A stretch of 64,000 nucleotides of DNA, taken from positions 1-64,000 of the forward strand of contig CALUYH010000004.1 of the NCBI GenBank assembly GCA_944324965.1, written 5' to 3'. Source of the stretch: Candidatus Avelusimicrobium gallinaceum (GTDB lineage: Bacteria; Elusimicrobiota; Elusimicrobia; Elusimicrobiales; Elusimicrobiaceae). The position numbers and the translations under genes are program-made. Below, one piece after another: positions 26,313 to 36,860 of the stretch. Numbering within the stretch: the first letter of the stretch is position 1; the number at the start of each line of letters is the position of its first letter. Below the pieces are notes generated by a model that was not told the origin of the DNA, searched no databases, and worked only from the letters and a program-made list of their open reading frames with translations.

Positions 26313-26966
26313 TTACTTTTGGCGGGAGGCGTCCCTTGCTTTTTGCAAGGCTTGTTTGTTCTGTTTTACAAAAGAAATCAAATCCTTTATTCCTTCGGCC
26401 CGCCGTTTGGCTTCAGGCAGTTTGGCGGCGTCCAGCTGGCCCGCTGGGACGGCCTGAAACGGGTCAAACGGGTGGGTGTGCTCAAACACCAGCGCCCGCT
26501 CCATTTGGGCCACCCAATTATCCATATTGCTGCCGGCGTACCCGTTAATGGTTACGCCCAGGCCGGATTGGATAAAATGGTACAGCTGCTCCCTTTTTAT
26601 GCCGCGGCCCAGTACCACCATTTTGCCCAGTACCGGGATGCCGGCTTCGGCCGCCAGGTGTTGGTAGAGTTCGGGCGACAGGGCGCCGTTGCCTTTTTCC
26701 ATAATGCTGATTATCAGGGCGCGGTATTGCGCCACGTAAAACCAAAAAACCGCCTCGTCTTTTTGTCCGCTTTTAAACAAATCGTTGGCGTAAATAAACA
26801 AATACGCCGGGTCCAGTTGGTTCAGCCGGGTGGCGTGTTGCTCGTACTTGGCGTTTACAAACTGTACGGGGCGTCGGGCCTCCTCGTCTTGGGGGGCCGT
26901 GCGCCCGCAGCCGAGCAGGAGGCTGCCGGCCAAAACAAGCGGAAAAAGGGCGTTGCGTATGCGCAT
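26313..26966 (-). CDS. Lipoprotein of unknown function
   Basis: 217 residues with a lipoprotein signal peptide (MRIRNALFPLVLAGSLLLGC, acylated Cys at 20). The mature part is largely helical, with DPAYLFIYANDLFKSGQKDE and EAVFWFYVAQYRALI, which resembles a single TPR-like hairpin, and ends in a basic tail. I do not recognise a family. AGGAG precedes the ATG and a TAGAAT -10 with weak TTAGAC -35 lies about 45 bases upstream. It shares the alaS terminator and stands alone. Confidence 0.82.
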   Translation of the reverse strand: MRIRNALFPLVLAGSLLLGCGRTAPQDEEARRPVQFVNAKYEQHATRLNQLDPAYLFIYANDLFKSGQKDEAVFWFYVAQYRALIISIMEKGNGALSPELYQHLAAEAGIPVLGKMVVLGRGIKREQLYHFIQSGLGVTINGYAGSNMDNWVAQMERALVFEHTHPFDPFQAVPAGQLDAAKLPEAKRRAEGIKDLISFVKQNKQALQKARDASRQK

Positions 26967-27117
26967 GAATACACTCCTGAAATCAAACGGAATTATTTTA
27001 TTCTAGCTTAATGCGGGGGGCTTGTCTAATAAAAAAAAGAGTATTTTGCCCTTGAGCGGTAAAGGCACGACCGGGCGTTTGGCCGGCCGGTGCCACAGAT
27101 TTTTCTGCCGCTTATAA

Positions 27118-27154
27118 CAAAACCCCGCGTTTGCCGGTAGCATCCGCGGGGTTT
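27118..27154 (-). terminator. Terminator of tRNA-Tyr
   Basis: Minus-strand AAACCCCGCG, 15-base loop, CGCGGGGTTTTG directly after the tRNA. The rest of the 26967-27157 gap holds the lipoprotein promoter and a GC-rich hairpin at about 27062-27092 without a T-tract. Confidence 0.75.
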
Positions 27155-27157
27155 AAA

Positions 27158-27244
27158 TGGTGGTAGGAATAGGATTCGAACCTATGTAGGGCGTAGCCCG
27201 ACGGTTTTACAGACCGTTGCTTTTGACCGCTCAGCCATCCTACC
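27158..27244 (-). tRNA. tRNA-Tyr (anticodon GTA)
   Basis: 87 bases with a long variable arm (CGGGCTACGCCC), acceptor ggtagga/tcctacc, discriminator A and encoded CCA, anticodon stem ACGGT/ACCGT with loop CTGTAAA. Class II architecture plus GTA identifies tyrosine. Confidence 0.97.
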
Positions 27245-27301
27245 AAACAAATTTTTGCCGAGGCATTCGCCCCGGCTTTACTTAAACAACTAGGTACAAA
27301 T

Positions 27302-27330
27302 ATTATAACAAAATTTTTATTTTGTGTCAT
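27302..27330 (-). promoter_or_regulatory. tRNA-Tyr promoter
   Basis: ATGACA (27330-27325), 17-base spacer, TATAAT (27307-27302). It is 57 bases from the mature 5' end; the leader folds into a GCCGGGGC/GCCTCGGC hairpin that precursor processing must remove. Confidence 0.8.
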
Positions 27331-27396
27331 CAGCCCGTGCGGGCGCGCGGGGCGTTGTTCGGCTGTGTTTTCCGTCGGGCAATAAGTCCGCAAAAT

Positions 27397-27411
27397 TGCT
27401 AGAATATCACT
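27397..27411 (+). promoter_or_regulatory. Candidate leaderless promoter of mutS
   Basis: Extended -10 TGC-TAGAAT (27397-27405), ATCACT, then ATG at 27412. No room for a ribosome site. Confidence 0.6.
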
Positions 27412-29976
27412 ATGCCAAAGACCTCTCTTACCCCTTTAATGAAACAATACTACGATATCCGGGCCCAACACCCGGGCATTGTGTTGTTCTTCCGGCTAGG
27501 TGATTTTTATGAAATGTTTGACGAGCAGGCCCGCGAAGTAAGCGCGCTGTTGGGCCTTACGCTCACCGCGCGCAACGGCACCCCGATGTGCGGCATTCCG
27601 TACCACGCGGCCAACAACTACATTATACGGCTTCTTAACGCCGGGAAGAAAATCGGCATTTGCGAGCAAACCAGCTCGGTAATGGACAAAAACACCAAAC
27701 TTTTTGAACGCAAAGTCATCCGCGTCATCACCCCCGGCACGCTGATGGAAGACACCCTGCTGGACGCCAATCAATCCAACTATCTGGTGGCGCTAAGTAT
27801 TGAGCCCAACGGATGGGCGCTTTCGTGCGTGGAGGTGTCCACCGGCGAATTTTGGGTCAACCAAAACGATAAAGACCCGACTTTAACCAATTTAGCCGCC
27901 GCCCTGGCGGCCATCAACCCCTCGGAAATTCTGGGGGACAAAAACACCCTGCAAGCCCTGAAGGCCAAAGTGGTGCTGCCCGGCAACTTAACGCTTACCG
28001 AGCAGGAGCCTTTTGACGGGGACTATACATTGCCCGCCGATTGGCCCGCCCTGGGCGCGTGGGGCAACAAACGCAAAGCCCTGGCCTGCGCCTTGCAGAC
28101 GATGAAGTATTTGAGCGTTACCGAGCCCAGTTTTAAAACCGTTTTAATCCCTTCCTACCGCGAGCTGAAAGAATGCTTACAGGTGGACGAGAATGCCGTT
28201 TCCGCCCTGGAACTGGTAAAAAGCCAGGAAGGCGGCCGCAAGGGCAGCCTGTGGGCGCTGTTGGACAAAACCAAAACCGCCGTGGGCAGCCGCAAACTGA
28301 AAGAATGGATTTTGCACCCGCTGATGGACCCCGGCGAAATTGCCCAGCGGCAGGATTGTGTGGAAGGGTTTGTAAAGAACCAAGCCGCCATTGCCGATTT
28401 AACGGCCCTGCTGGAAAACATTTCCGACGTGGAGCGCATTATGACGCGCACCGCCACGGGCACGGCCTCGCCGCGGGATATGTCGGGGCTGCGTCAGTCG
28501 CTTTTGAATGTGGACCCGCTGGCCCGCTGGTTTGAAACATACGGCGCGGCGGTGGCCCCGCATTTGCAGGCGCGTTTTGCGGCCATCCTGCCGGTGCTGC
28601 AGCAAATGGCCCGCGTGCTGTACGACGCCATAGACGAAAACCCGCCCATCCGCCTGTCGGACGGGCACGTCATCCGCAAAGGCTACAATGCCGAGCTGGA
28701 CGAACTGCGCTCGCTTAAATCCAACGGCAGCAAAACGATGGAAGAGCTCTGCGCCCGCGAACGCGAAAAAACGGGCATTTCCACGATGAAGGTGGGGTAC
28801 AATTCCGTATTCGGTTACTATTTTGAAGTGACCAAATCCCACATCAGCAAGGTCCCTTATTCGTACGTGCGCAAGCAGACGCTCGTCAATGCCGAGCGTT
28901 TTATTACCGAAGAGCTCAAAGCCTTGGAAGACAAAATTTTAAACGCGGAGCAAAAAATCCTGCGTTTGGAAAGCGCCCTTTTTGACGAGGTGCGCAAAAC
29001 CTTGGCCACGCAAATAAACGATTTAAAAACGTTTGCGCAAATCGTGTCCGAGCTGGACGTATACGTTTCGCTGGCGTTGTGTGCCATGCAAGGCAACTGG
29101 GTAAAACCGGTGGTGGATAACGGCACCGAAATCCATTACGAAAACGGCCGCCACCCGCTGGTGGAAGCCACTTTGCCTGCCGGCAGCTTTGTGCCCAACA
29201 GTTTGGACATCGGCACCCCGCAAACCCAAATTATGCTCATCACCGGCCCCAATATGGGCGGCAAAAGCGTGTTTTTAAAACAGACGGCCATTCTGGTCAT
29301 TCTGGCGCAGATGGGCAGCTTTGTGCCGGCCACTTCGGCACGGGTGGGCGTGGTGGACAAAATTATGACGCGTATCGGCGCGCACGACGCGCTGGGCCGC
29401 GGCAATTCCACTTTTATGGTGGAGATGAACGAAACCGCGCACATTTTGGCGTCTATGACGCCGCGCAGCCTGATTTTGCTGGATGAAGTCGGCCGCGGGA
29501 CGTCCACTTTTGACGGCATTTCCATTGCGTGGGCGATTGTAGAGTATTTGTACAAGCCGCACGGCGGCCCCAAGGTGCTGTTTGCCACGCACTATTTTGA
29601 ACTGGTGGATTTGGAAAACAAATACGAAAGCGTGCGCAACTACCACGTGGAGGCCAAGGAATACAAAGACGCCGCCGGCAACAGCCGCCTGGCCTTTTTG
29701 TACCAAATTTTGCCCGGCGCGGCGGACCGTTCCTACGGTATACACGTGGCCGAAATTGCGGGCCTCCCGGCGGCGTGCACGCTGCGCGCCAAAAAAGTGC
29801 TCAAAGACCTGGAAGCCAAAAAAGGCGCCAAAATTTCCGCCAAAGAAAAAGATATGGTCAAGGACTTGTTCTCCTCGCCCATTGTGGAAGAAATCAAAAT
29901 GGCTGACCCGAACAAACTGACCCCGATGGAAGCCTTGCAGTTAATTTGCGAATGGAAGAAACGGATTAATGAGTAA
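27412..29976 (+). CDS. mutS: DNA mismatch repair protein MutS
   Basis: 854 residues, normal length. Mismatch-contacting N-terminus [20 protein letters not shown] followed by [10 protein letters not shown] with the Phe-x-Glu wedge motif, connector, core and clamp domains, then an ATPase with Walker [14 protein letters not shown] (about 611-623), Walker [17 protein letters not shown] and ATHYFEL. The C-terminal HTH tail ends [13 protein letters not shown]. It recognises mismatches and recruits MutL. Start chosen from the -10 box six bases upstream. It overlaps mutL by 8 bases. Confidence 0.98.
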   Translation: MPKTSLTPLMKQYYDIRAQHPGIVLFFRLGDFYEMFDEQAREVSALLGLTLTARNGTPMCGIPYHAANNYIIRLLNAGKKIGICEQTSSVMDKNTKLFERKVIRVITPGTLMEDTLLDANQSNYLVALSIEPNGWALSCVEVSTGEFWVNQNDKDPTLTNLAAALAAINPSEILGDKNTLQALKAKVVLPGNLTLTEQEPFDGDYTLPADWPALGAWGNKRKALACALQTMKYLSVTEPSFKTVLIPSYRELKECLQVDENAVSALELVKSQEGGRKGSLWALLDKTKTAVGSRKLKEWILHPLMDPGEIAQRQDCVEGFVKNQAAIADLTALLENISDVERIMTRTATGTASPRDMSGLRQSLLNVDPLARWFETYGAAVAPHLQARFAAILPVLQQMARVLYDAIDENPPIRLSDGHVIRKGYNAELDELRSLKSNGSKTMEELCAREREKTGISTMKVGYNSVFGYYFEVTKSHISKVPYSYVRKQTLVNAERFITEELKALEDKILNAEQKILRLESALFDEVRKTLATQINDLKTFAQIVSELDVYVSLALCAMQGNWVKPVVDNGTEIHYENGRHPLVEATLPAGSFVPNSLDIGTPQTQIMLITGPNMGGKSVFLKQTAILVILAQMGSFVPATSARVGVVDKIMTRIGAHDALGRGNSTFMVEMNETAHILASMTPRSLILLDEVGRGTSTFDGISIAWAIVEYLYKPHGGPKVLFATHYFELVDLENKYESVRNYHVEAKEYKDAAGNSRLAFLYQILPGAADRSYGIHVAEIAGLPAACTLRAKKVLKDLEAKKGAKISAKEKDMVKDLFSSPIVEEIKMADPNKLTPMEALQLICEWKKRINE

Positions 29977-31909
29977 CATACACGTACTGGACGAAAAAAC
30001 AGCCGGCAAAATCGCCGCGGGCGAAGTGATTGAACGCCCGGCGGGCGTGCTTAAAGAACTGCTGGAAAACGCCGTGGACGCCGGCGCCACCAGCATCAAC
30101 GTGGATATTGAAGGCTCCGGCCGGGATTTAATCCGCGTAAACGACAACGGCTGCGGCATGAGCGCGGAAGATTTGGAATTGTGCGTCCTGCGCCACGCCA
30201 CCAGCAAAATCCGTGCGTTTGGGGACTTGGCCCACTTGCACACATTCGGTTTCCGCGGCGAGGCGCTTTACTCGGCGGCGGCCGTTTCGCGCCTGACGCT
30301 CACCAGCTGCACCGGGGACGGTTCCGGCCACCGCCTGGAACTGCACGCCGGCAAAGTCGTGGCCAAAAGCCCGGCGCCGGCCATCAAAGGCACTACGGTG
30401 GAAATACGCAACCTGTTTTACAATGTGCCCGCCCGTTTGAAATTTTTAAAAAGCGACGCGTACGAACGTGCCTGCCTGCTAAAAGTAATAGAGGAAAGCG
30501 CCCTGGCCAATCTGTCCGTCAGCTACCGGGTGCACGTCAACGGCCGCGCCGTGTACGACCTGCCCGCGCAAACCGGCCCGCTGCCGGACGCCGTCAAAGC
30601 GCGCGCCAAACAAATTCTGGGCGACGAAGTAGCCTCCACTTTGCTGTTTAAAGAATTTGACGAAATGGGCCTTAAACTGTTTGTCACGCCGGTCGACAAG
30701 CTGGTCACCGTGCGCGATATGCAGTATGTGTTCGTCAACCGCCGCCCGATTGATTCCAAAACCGTCCAACAGGCCGTGTACAAAGCCTATCAAAACGTCC
30801 GCCCCAAGGACCGCCACCCGGCGTTCTTGGTGTATCTGACGCTGGACCCCGCGGATTTTGACGTCAATATCCACCCGCAAAAGCGCGACATCCGTTTTGT
30901 AAACGAAAATAAAGTGTTTGCGTTTTTAATGCACGCGGTGGGCGAAACGGTGTTTTCCAACGCCCGCCCGGTGGATGTGTCCGTTCCCGCGCCGTCCGTC
31001 ACGCTGCCGCCGCCGGCACAGCCCGCGGCCGAGCAGCTGTTTAAACCGGCCGTTCCCGCGCCGTCCGTCACGCTGCCGCCGCCGGCACAGCCCGCGGCCG
31101 AGCAGCTGTTTAAACCGGCCGCTCCCACGCCGATGGAAACGTACGCCGCTTCCTGCCGGCCGGACAAAACGCCGCACGGCGCCTTTGCCCCCAAACCGCA
31201 TTTTGTAGCCAAGGAAACGGAAGAACCCGTGGAATATGTGGCCCGCGCGGCCGCCTTCGCGCCGGCCGAACCCGCGCCCGAAGCACCGGTGCAGCCGGCC
31301 GATTTGCATGCCCAAGGGGACCCGGCCTGGTATCACGGACCGTACCATTATTTGGGGCAGTTGCAGCGCAGCTACCTGCTGTTTGAAAATCCGGAAGGCC
31401 TGGTGGTGATAGACCAACACGCCGCGCAGGAGCGTGTGCTGTTTGAACATTACCTGGACGCGTTTGACCGCCGGGACGTAAAAGTGCAAAAGTTGCTTTT
31501 CCCCGTGCACGTAGATTTGCCGCCGTCCAACGCCGAGACGCTTTTGTCGTGGGCCGATTGGCTGGAAACAGCCGGATTTGAATTGGAACCTTTTTCGGCC
31601 CATACCGTGCTGGTGCGCACCATGCCGCATATGATTCGCTTTAAAGAAGACGATATGAAAGCGTTTATTGTTTCGCTTTCGCAAGTAGTTGGGGACCCGT
31701 CCAAATCCACCGAAAGTCTGAAGCGCAAAATGGTGGCCATGCTGGCCTGCAAAAAAGCCATCAAAGCGCACGACGCCATTTCACCTGCCGAGGCCGAGGC
31801 GCTGCTGGACAATATGAAGAAGTGCAAAGACGGTATGCACTGCCCGCACGGGCGGCCCTGTGTGGCGCAGCTGAATATGAAACAGCTGGATAAATTATTC
31901 GGAAGATAA
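29969..31909 (+). CDS. mutL: DNA mismatch repair endonuclease MutL
   Basis: 646 residues. GHKL ATPase domain with [32 protein letters not shown] and TFGFRGEAL; a transducer domain; a Pro/Ala-rich linker (about 330-445); and a C-terminal dimerisation domain with the endonuclease motif [12 protein letters not shown] and the CPHGRPC Zn motif. With no MutH in view, MutL itself should nick the new strand. The linker holds an exact 69-bp tandem duplication (30981-31049, 31050-31118). Starts inside the end of mutS; coupled by TAATATG to the next gene. Confidence 0.97.
   Translation: MSNIHVLDEKTAGKIAAGEVIERPAGVLKELLENAVDAGATSINVDIEGSGRDLIRVNDNGCGMSAEDLELCVLRHATSKIRAFGDLAHLHTFGFRGEALYSAAAVSRLTLTSCTGDGSGHRLELHAGKVVAKSPAPAIKGTTVEIRNLFYNVPARLKFLKSDAYERACLLKVIEESALANLSVSYRVHVNGRAVYDLPAQTGPLPDAVKARAKQILGDEVASTLLFKEFDEMGLKLFVTPVDKLVTVRDMQYVFVNRRPIDSKTVQQAVYKAYQNVRPKDRHPAFLVYLTLDPADFDVNIHPQKRDIRFVNENKVFAFLMHAVGETVFSNARPVDVSVPAPSVTLPPPAQPAAEQLFKPAVPAPSVTLPPPAQPAAEQLFKPAAPTPMETYAASCRPDKTPHGAFAPKPHFVAKETEEPVEYVARAAAFAPAEPAPEAPVQPADLHAQGDPAWYHGPYHYLGQLQRSYLLFENPEGLVVIDQHAAQERVLFEHYLDAFDRRDVKVQKLLFPVHVDLPPSNAETLLSWADWLETAGFELEPFSAHTVLVRTMPHMIRFKEDDMKAFIVSLSQVVGDPSKSTESLKRKMVAMLACKKAIKAHDAISPAEAEALLDNMKKCKDGMHCPHGRPCVAQLNMKQLDKLFGR
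30981..31118 (+). repeat. Exact 69-bp tandem duplication in the mutL linker
   Basis: Two identical units, each coding [18 protein letters not shown] plus five residues, followed by the start of a decayed third unit at 31119. In frame, so it only lengthens the linker. Confidence 0.95.
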
Positions 31910-31910
31910 T

Positions 31911-32699
31911 ATGAACATTACTAAACTTTCGGTCGTATTTTTCAGCGCCACGGGGCGCACGCACAAAGCGGCGGAAGCTTTCGTCAAAGCGTTGCCGCTG
32001 CCGGCCCGATGGATAGACGTAACGGCCGCCAGCACGGCGGAGCAGGCCCATACGTTCGGGCCGGAAGAACTGGTGGTTTTCGCCGCGCCGGTGTACGGCG
32101 GGCGCATCCCGGCCCAGGCGGCCCAACGCTTTGCCCGGCAGAAAGGCACCCAAACGCCCGCGGTGTTGCTGGCGGTGTTCGGCAACCGCGATTATGACGA
32201 CGCCCTGCTGGAAATGCAAGAAGTGGCCCAAGCGGCCGGATTTGTGCCGTTTGCCTGTGCGGCGCCGGTGGCGGAACACTCGCTGATGCCCGGCGTGGCC
32301 GTTGGCCGCCCGGACGAAGCGGACGCGCAAAAACTGGCGGAATTTGCCGGGCGCGTGTGGCAAACGCTGGCGGCGGCTCCGTCTGCGCACGCGTTAGCGG
32401 TGCCCGCGGTCAAAGGCAACCGCCCGTACAAAGCCTACCCCTCTATTCCGTTTAAGCCGATGGCTTCCAAAGCCTGCGTGCAATGCGGTGCGTGTGCCCG
32501 CGCCTGCCCGACGGGAGCAATCCCCTTGGATCACCCCAACCAGACCGATAAAACGCGTTGCATTTCCTGCATGCGGTGCGTGGCTGTCTGCCCGCACGGG
32601 GCGCGCGGCGTGAACAAACTGTTGCTGGAGGCGGCGGGGAAAGTGTTTGCTCTCAAGTTTGGCGCGCGCAAAGAACCTGAATTCTTTATCGGCAAATAA
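31911..32699 (+). CDS. EFR1-type flavodoxin-ferredoxin fusion
   Basis: 262 residues: a flavodoxin-like domain (SVVFFSATGRTHKAAEAF FMN loop, VVFAAPVYGGRIPAQA) joined to two [4Fe-4S] clusters, CVQCGACARACPTGAI and CISCMRCVAVCPHGAR. This is the EFR1 ferrodoxin layout, an internal electron carrier of anaerobes whose partner is generally unknown. It is translationally coupled to mutL by TAATATG, a placement that probably reflects transcript sharing rather than repair. Followed by a strong terminator. Confidence 0.9.
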   Translation: MNITKLSVVFFSATGRTHKAAEAFVKALPLPARWIDVTAASTAEQAHTFGPEELVVFAAPVYGGRIPAQAAQRFARQKGTQTPAVLLAVFGNRDYDDALLEMQEVAQAAGFVPFACAAPVAEHSLMPGVAVGRPDEADAQKLAEFAGRVWQTLAAAPSAHALAVPAVKGNRPYKAYPSIPFKPMASKACVQCGACARACPTGAIPLDHPNQTDKTRCISCMRCVAVCPHGARGVNKLLLEAAGKVFALKFGARKEPEFFIGK

Positions 32700-32713
32700 A
32701 AAACAAACCCAAT

Positions 32714-32748
32714 AAAAACTCCGGGTAATCGGTTTACCCGGAGTTTTT
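32714..32748. terminator. Bidirectional terminator
   Basis: AAAAACTCCGGGTAA, five-base loop, TTACCCGGAGTTTTT: a perfect 15-bp stem between convergent genes. Confidence 0.93.
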
Positions 32749-32763
32749 GGTTTGTATAGGGTG

Positions 32764-34167
32764 TTAAATGTACGAGTCGCCGTAGCGCAGGCTGTCCCGG
32801 TTTTTGAGCCTGGGGGACACTTTCGGCAATCCATCTATGGATTTAGGGGCGACCGGGCGCAGTTTTTGGGGCGAAGCGGCGGGTTGCTCCTGTTGCGGCC
32901 GGGAAGCATTCGGCTCCTTTTTGGGCTGCGGCTTGATTTCGGGCATTTTTACGCCGTCCAACGGCAGGTAAATAAGGACCTCTTTGCCGGGGATATTTTT
33001 GTTGTATAAGGGGAAAAATGAGTTGGTCTGCCCCCAAAACGGCTTTTTAGGGTCGGTCCATTCTCCCGATATTTCCGTTTGATCTAACAATACTTGGTCT
33101 GTTTGGTCTTTCAGTTCATAGGATTGGTCAAACGCCCCCAGATTTTGCCGATAAGTGCTTTCCGCGACGGATATGTACGTTTGTTCTTCGTCGGGATTGG
33201 TGTCTTCTGTCGGGACAAAAACCAGGTTAACAAAGTCCGGCGTATCCAACAAGGCGGGCAAATCGTTAGATAACGTGTTTACTATATGCCCTTGGCCGGC
33301 GTATATTACAATGATGTCATAAAACGGCTGTACTGCTTTGATGTAGCGCACCCATTGGCGGTTGCGTTCCAAAATGCCAAAAGGAGAGGACCCCACCGTC
33401 ATTTCAAGGACGGGATATAATTCTTGGATATTGGCTTCTTCTTGACGCGTCAGGTAGCGCTTTACAAGGTATTTCCCGCATTGGATAAGCAAAAAAGACC
33501 CGTGGCCGTCTTCTTCCCAGCTGACATAGCGGCTGTCTAATCCCAGTTGGTCAATGTTTAAGGCATCGGCGGCTTGGTTTACTTCTGGGTAGAGGTTAGC
33601 CATGAGGTGAATCTCATTGGCTTGCACCAAAGGAGAGTCGTTTGGTTTCTCTGTCACAGAAAATTCCGACGCCAACAAAATGCGCTTGTCTGGGTGCAGC
33701 TTGCGCAGGGCCTGCAAGAGGCGAACTGTTTCCGCCGGGGTGGACGTAGTGCCATGCTCTTCCCCTATATAGATGTGGGTAAACCCTTTTAACAGCTCTG
33801 TATAATCCGGCCAAGAGTTCTGAAAAGCTATTTTGTCTTTGTCCGCGGCAGACTGTTGCTGCGCTAATTTTAAATCCATTTTCAGGGAAACGAGCTCCCG
33901 TTCTTTGGCCCGGTTGTTTAAGGCTTTAAATTCTTTCCAGGAAATAGTTTTTATCGGGTTTTTTTGCATCACATCCTGCAGCGCTTTTTGGGCACCGGAG
34001 AAGTACGAATCCTGGCGTGGGGCCTGTTTTTTTATTTGTTCTTCAATTTTTGAGGCAATTTTGCCTGCAGGCCCTTTTGGTGGAACGGAAGGCAGGCCCG
34101 GGAGAACTTGTGCTGCCGCCAGAATAGGGCAGAGGGACAGTAATAACAGAAGGGTAATGTGTTTCAT
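32764..34167 (-). CDS. Secreted GEEH-type protein 3
   Basis: 467 residues. Signal peptide MKHITLLLLLSLCPILAAA, a charged helical region, then the family core: HIYIGEEHGT (GEEH about 135-138), RILLASEFSV, LGLDSRYVSWEE, RNRQWVRYIK and IIVIYAGQGH (about 286-295). It continues into a ~170-residue C-terminal extension that is Pro/Lys/Gln-rich near its end and is absent from proteins 1 and 2. One Cys (LIQCGKYL) in the core. Start at 34167 follows from a TATCAT box 6 bases upstream. Single gene. Function unknown; a metal- or haem-binding TIKI/ChaN-like fold is inferred from the H/E spacing. Confidence 0.7.
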   Translation of the reverse strand: MKHITLLLLLSLCPILAAAQVLPGLPSVPPKGPAGKIASKIEEQIKKQAPRQDSYFSGAQKALQDVMQKNPIKTISWKEFKALNNRAKERELVSLKMDLKLAQQQSAADKDKIAFQNSWPDYTELLKGFTHIYIGEEHGTTSTPAETVRLLQALRKLHPDKRILLASEFSVTEKPNDSPLVQANEIHLMANLYPEVNQAADALNIDQLGLDSRYVSWEEDGHGSFLLIQCGKYLVKRYLTRQEEANIQELYPVLEMTVGSSPFGILERNRQWVRYIKAVQPFYDIIVIYAGQGHIVNTLSNDLPALLDTPDFVNLVFVPTEDTNPDEEQTYISVAESTYRQNLGAFDQSYELKDQTDQVLLDQTEISGEWTDPKKPFWGQTNSFFPLYNKNIPGKEVLIYLPLDGVKMPEIKPQPKKEPNASRPQQEQPAASPQKLRPVAPKSIDGLPKVSPRLKNRDSLRYGDSYI

Positions 34168-34196
34168 ACTTATATGATAGGTAAAAAAGCCTATCA
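34168..34196 (-). promoter_or_regulatory. Leaderless promoter with overlapping inverted repeat
   Basis: Minus-strand TATCAT (34179-34174), ATAAGT, ATG at 34167. TGATAGG (34175-34181) and CCTATCA (34190-34196) form a 7-bp inverted repeat with an 8-base spacer across the -10 box, a plausible repressor site. Confidence 0.5.
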
Positions 34197-34321
34197 AAAA
34201 CAGGGACGAAAGACCCAGGGCCTTCTGGGCCCGGGCAGCGGGGGGAGCCCGGGGCGCCGGGCGGCTTTATTTTCGGGCGAAAAAAAGGTATCCTTTATGT
34301 ATATTCTCTATTGGAGGGCTT

Positions 34322-34849
34322 ATGCCTGAAAATCCCATTTTGGAACGTGTATTATTTTCGGAAGAACAACTCGCCAAGCGGGTGTCTGAACTGGGCCGCC
34401 AAATCTCGGCCGATTACCGCGGGAAAATGCCGCTTTTTGTGGGGATTTTGCGCGGATGTATTTTGTTCTATTCCGATTTGATGAAGAACATCAGCGTGGA
34501 TTGCAATATGGATTTTATGTGTCTGTCGTCGTATTCGGGCACTTCCAGCACGGGCCAGGTGCGCACGATGCTGGACTTGCGCGAAAGCATCAAAGGCCGC
34601 CATGTTGTGGTGGTGGAAGACATTGTGGATACGGGGCTGACGCTTAATTATTTATTGGGCAATTTAAAAAACCGCGGTGCTGCCAGCATTGAAATTTGCT
34701 GTCTGCTGGATAAGCCGTGCAACCGCAAAGCGGACATTCACCCCAAATACGTGGGGTTCACCGTGGGGGATGAGTTTGTCATCGGATACGGGTTGGATTA
34801 CAACGAACTGTACCGCAACTTGCCGTTTATAGGGGTATTTAAGAAATAA
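34322..34849 (+). CDS. hpt: Hypoxanthine phosphoribosyltransferase
   Basis: 175 residues, type I PRTase. PRPP-binding motif [14 protein letters not shown] (about 96-109), flexible-loop region [11 protein letters not shown], and the purine-contacting [19 protein letters not shown] near the C-terminus. It salvages hypoxanthine and guanine to IMP and GMP. TTGGAGGG precedes the ATG. The stop overlaps the ftsH start (TAATG). The hpt-ftsH pair is a widespread arrangement; the tilS gene that often precedes it is absent here. Confidence 0.96.
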   Translation: MPENPILERVLFSEEQLAKRVSELGRQISADYRGKMPLFVGILRGCILFYSDLMKNISVDCNMDFMCLSSYSGTSSTGQVRTMLDLRESIKGRHVVVVEDIVDTGLTLNYLLGNLKNRGAASIEICCLLDKPCNRKADIHPKYVGFTVGDEFVIGYGLDYNELYRNLPFIGVFKK

Positions 34850-36780
34850 TGAAGAACAACAAAAATCAGAACAACCGCCGGATTGTTTCCGTTGGGCAAA
34901 TTGTAGGATGGGTGGCTGTGTTTGCGCTGGCTGTACTTTTGTTTAACAAGCCGGGCGCCAAGCAAGTAGTGCTGGACTATTCCGAATTTAAAGACAAAGT
35001 GGCCGCGGCCGAAGTGTCGGACTTAACGGTCGCCCCGGGCGTCATTTCCGGGATGTACAAAAACGAGAAAGGGGAATTTGCGCCGTTTAAAACCGTGCGT
35101 ATGGAAGACCCGGAACTCGTCAACCAGCTCTCTGCCGCCAAAATCAAATACAAAGCCGAACAAGATAACAGCTGGCTGGGAAACATTCTGTTTAATTTGT
35201 TGTGGATTTTCCTGTTAATCGGGTTGTGGTGGTTCATTTTCCTGCGCCCGCAAAGAAGCGACGGCCGCAGCGCGATGAACTTTGCCCGCTCCAAAGCCAA
35301 AATGCAGGACCCTTCCCAGCAGACGGTAACGTTTAAAGACGTGGCCGGGTGCGAAGAAGCCAAAGAAGAACTGCAGGACGTGATTAAATTTTTGAAAAAC
35401 CCCAAAAAATTCCAAAAGCTGGGCGGCAAACTGCCCAAAGGCGTGCTGCTGTACGGCGCGCCCGGCACGGGCAAAACGCTGCTAGCCAAAGCCGTCGCGG
35501 GCGAAGCCGGCGTGGCGTTTTTCTCGGCTTCGGCTTCCGAATTTGTGGAAATGTTCGTGGGCGTGGGCGCCGCGCGCGTGCGCGATTTGTTTGACCAGGC
35601 CAAAAAGAATTCCCCGGCCATCATTTTTATTGACGAATTGGATGCGGTCGGCCGGCGCCGTTTTGCCGGTATCGGCGGCGGGCACGACGAACGCGAACAA
35701 ACGCTCAACCAATTGCTGATTGAGCTGGACGGTTTTGAAAGCAAACAGGGCATTATTTTGATGGCGTCCACCAACCGCCCCGACGTGTTGGACCCGGCGC
35801 TCATCCGCCCCGGCCGTTTTGACCGCCACATCTCCGTGCCGGCGCCGGACTTAAAAGGCCGCGAAGACATTTTGAAAGTGCACGCCCGCAAAGTAAAACT
35901 GGGCCCGGATGTGGACTTGAAAGTAGTCGCCAAAAGCACGCCCGGTTTTGTGGGGGCGGATTTGGCCAACGTCGTGAACGAAGCCGCCATTTTGGCCGCC
36001 CGCGCCGATAAAGACGCCGTGACCAAAAGCGATATGGACGAAGCGGTGGAACGCGTGATTGCCGGCCCGCAAAAGAAGAGCCGCATTATTTCCAAAAAGG
36101 AACTGCGCATTATCGCCGCACACGAAGTGGGCCACACCGTGGTTGCCCGCTTGACGCACCATTCCGACCCGGTGCACAAAGTGTCCATCATCCCGCGGGG
36201 CCAGGCGTTGGGTTACACGCTGCAGCTGCCGCTGGAAGACAAATTTTTAACCAGCAAGTCCGAACTGTTGGACAAGCTGTGCATCTTGCTGGCCGGCCGC
36301 GCCGCGGAAGAAATTGTGTTTGGCGAAATTACTTCCGGCGCCAGCGACGATTTGAATAAAACAATGGCTTATGCCCGCAAAATGGTGATGGAACTGGGCA
36401 TGAGCGAAAAACTCGGGCCGATTGCCCTCCCGACGGGGGACGACGGCGAAGTATTTTTGGGGCGCGATTTGTCCCGCCACAACACGTACTCGCAGGAATT
36501 GGCCCGCGAAATTGACGAAGAAATTATGCATTTGATTAAGTCGTCCTATGCCCGCGCGAAAGACATCATCACCAAAAACCGCGCCGCATTCGACAAATTG
36601 GTGGAAAGGCTGCTCGAAAAAGAAGTGGTCGACGCCGCCGAGATTGACGACATATTGGGCTTAAAACCCGCGGCAAAAGAGGACGCTTTGCCGCAGCCCG
36701 CGGCGGAAGAACCCGCAAAAGAGGAACCGAAGGCGCCGAAAGCTCCCCAGCCGGAGGCACAACAGGCGGAACTCTTTTAG
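34849..36780 (+). CDS. ftsH: ATP-dependent zinc metalloprotease FtsH
   Basis: 643 residues, membrane-bound AAA+ protease that degrades unassembled membrane proteins and regulators. First membrane segment near residues 14-27, a ~75-residue periplasmic domain, second segment ([16 protein letters not shown]), then the AAA domain with Walker [11 protein letters not shown] (about 203), Walker [15 protein letters not shown] and [19 protein letters not shown], and the protease domain with HEVGH (about 424-428). The tail is Pro/Ala/Glu-rich. The junction with hpt implies coupled translation. Confidence 0.97.
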   Translation: MKNNKNQNNRRIVSVGQIVGWVAVFALAVLLFNKPGAKQVVLDYSEFKDKVAAAEVSDLTVAPGVISGMYKNEKGEFAPFKTVRMEDPELVNQLSAAKIKYKAEQDNSWLGNILFNLLWIFLLIGLWWFIFLRPQRSDGRSAMNFARSKAKMQDPSQQTVTFKDVAGCEEAKEELQDVIKFLKNPKKFQKLGGKLPKGVLLYGAPGTGKTLLAKAVAGEAGVAFFSASASEFVEMFVGVGAARVRDLFDQAKKNSPAIIFIDELDAVGRRRFAGIGGGHDEREQTLNQLLIELDGFESKQGIILMASTNRPDVLDPALIRPGRFDRHISVPAPDLKGREDILKVHARKVKLGPDVDLKVVAKSTPGFVGADLANVVNEAAILAARADKDAVTKSDMDEAVERVIAGPQKKSRIISKKELRIIAAHEVGHTVVARLTHHSDPVHKVSIIPRGQALGYTLQLPLEDKFLTSKSELLDKLCILLAGRAAEEIVFGEITSGASDDLNKTMAYARKMVMELGMSEKLGPIALPTGDDGEVFLGRDLSRHNTYSQELAREIDEEIMHLIKSSYARAKDIITKNRAAFDKLVERLLEKEVVDAAEIDDILGLKPAAKEDALPQPAAEEPAKEEPKAPKAPQPEAQQAELF

Positions 36781-36860
36781 GGCCCTCAACGCACGAAGGG
36801 AAATTGCCGCGCCGCGGCCGGGGCAGTACGGGCCCGCGTCCGGCGCAAAAGGAAGTTTGT

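Noticed and set aside
27112-27393. 93-residue frame overlapping tRNA-Tyr
   Set aside because: It runs through the tRNA, its terminator and its promoter; a chance frame.
30926-31771. 281-residue open frame antisense to mutL
   Set aside because: It mirrors the GC-rich codon pattern and linker repeats of mutL, has no ribosome site, and the sense frame is an unmistakable MutL.
34200-34265. Very GC-rich hairpins between the third GEEH gene and hpt
   Set aside because: Several mutually exclusive foldings and no clear T-tract or conserved RNA element; could be spacer only.
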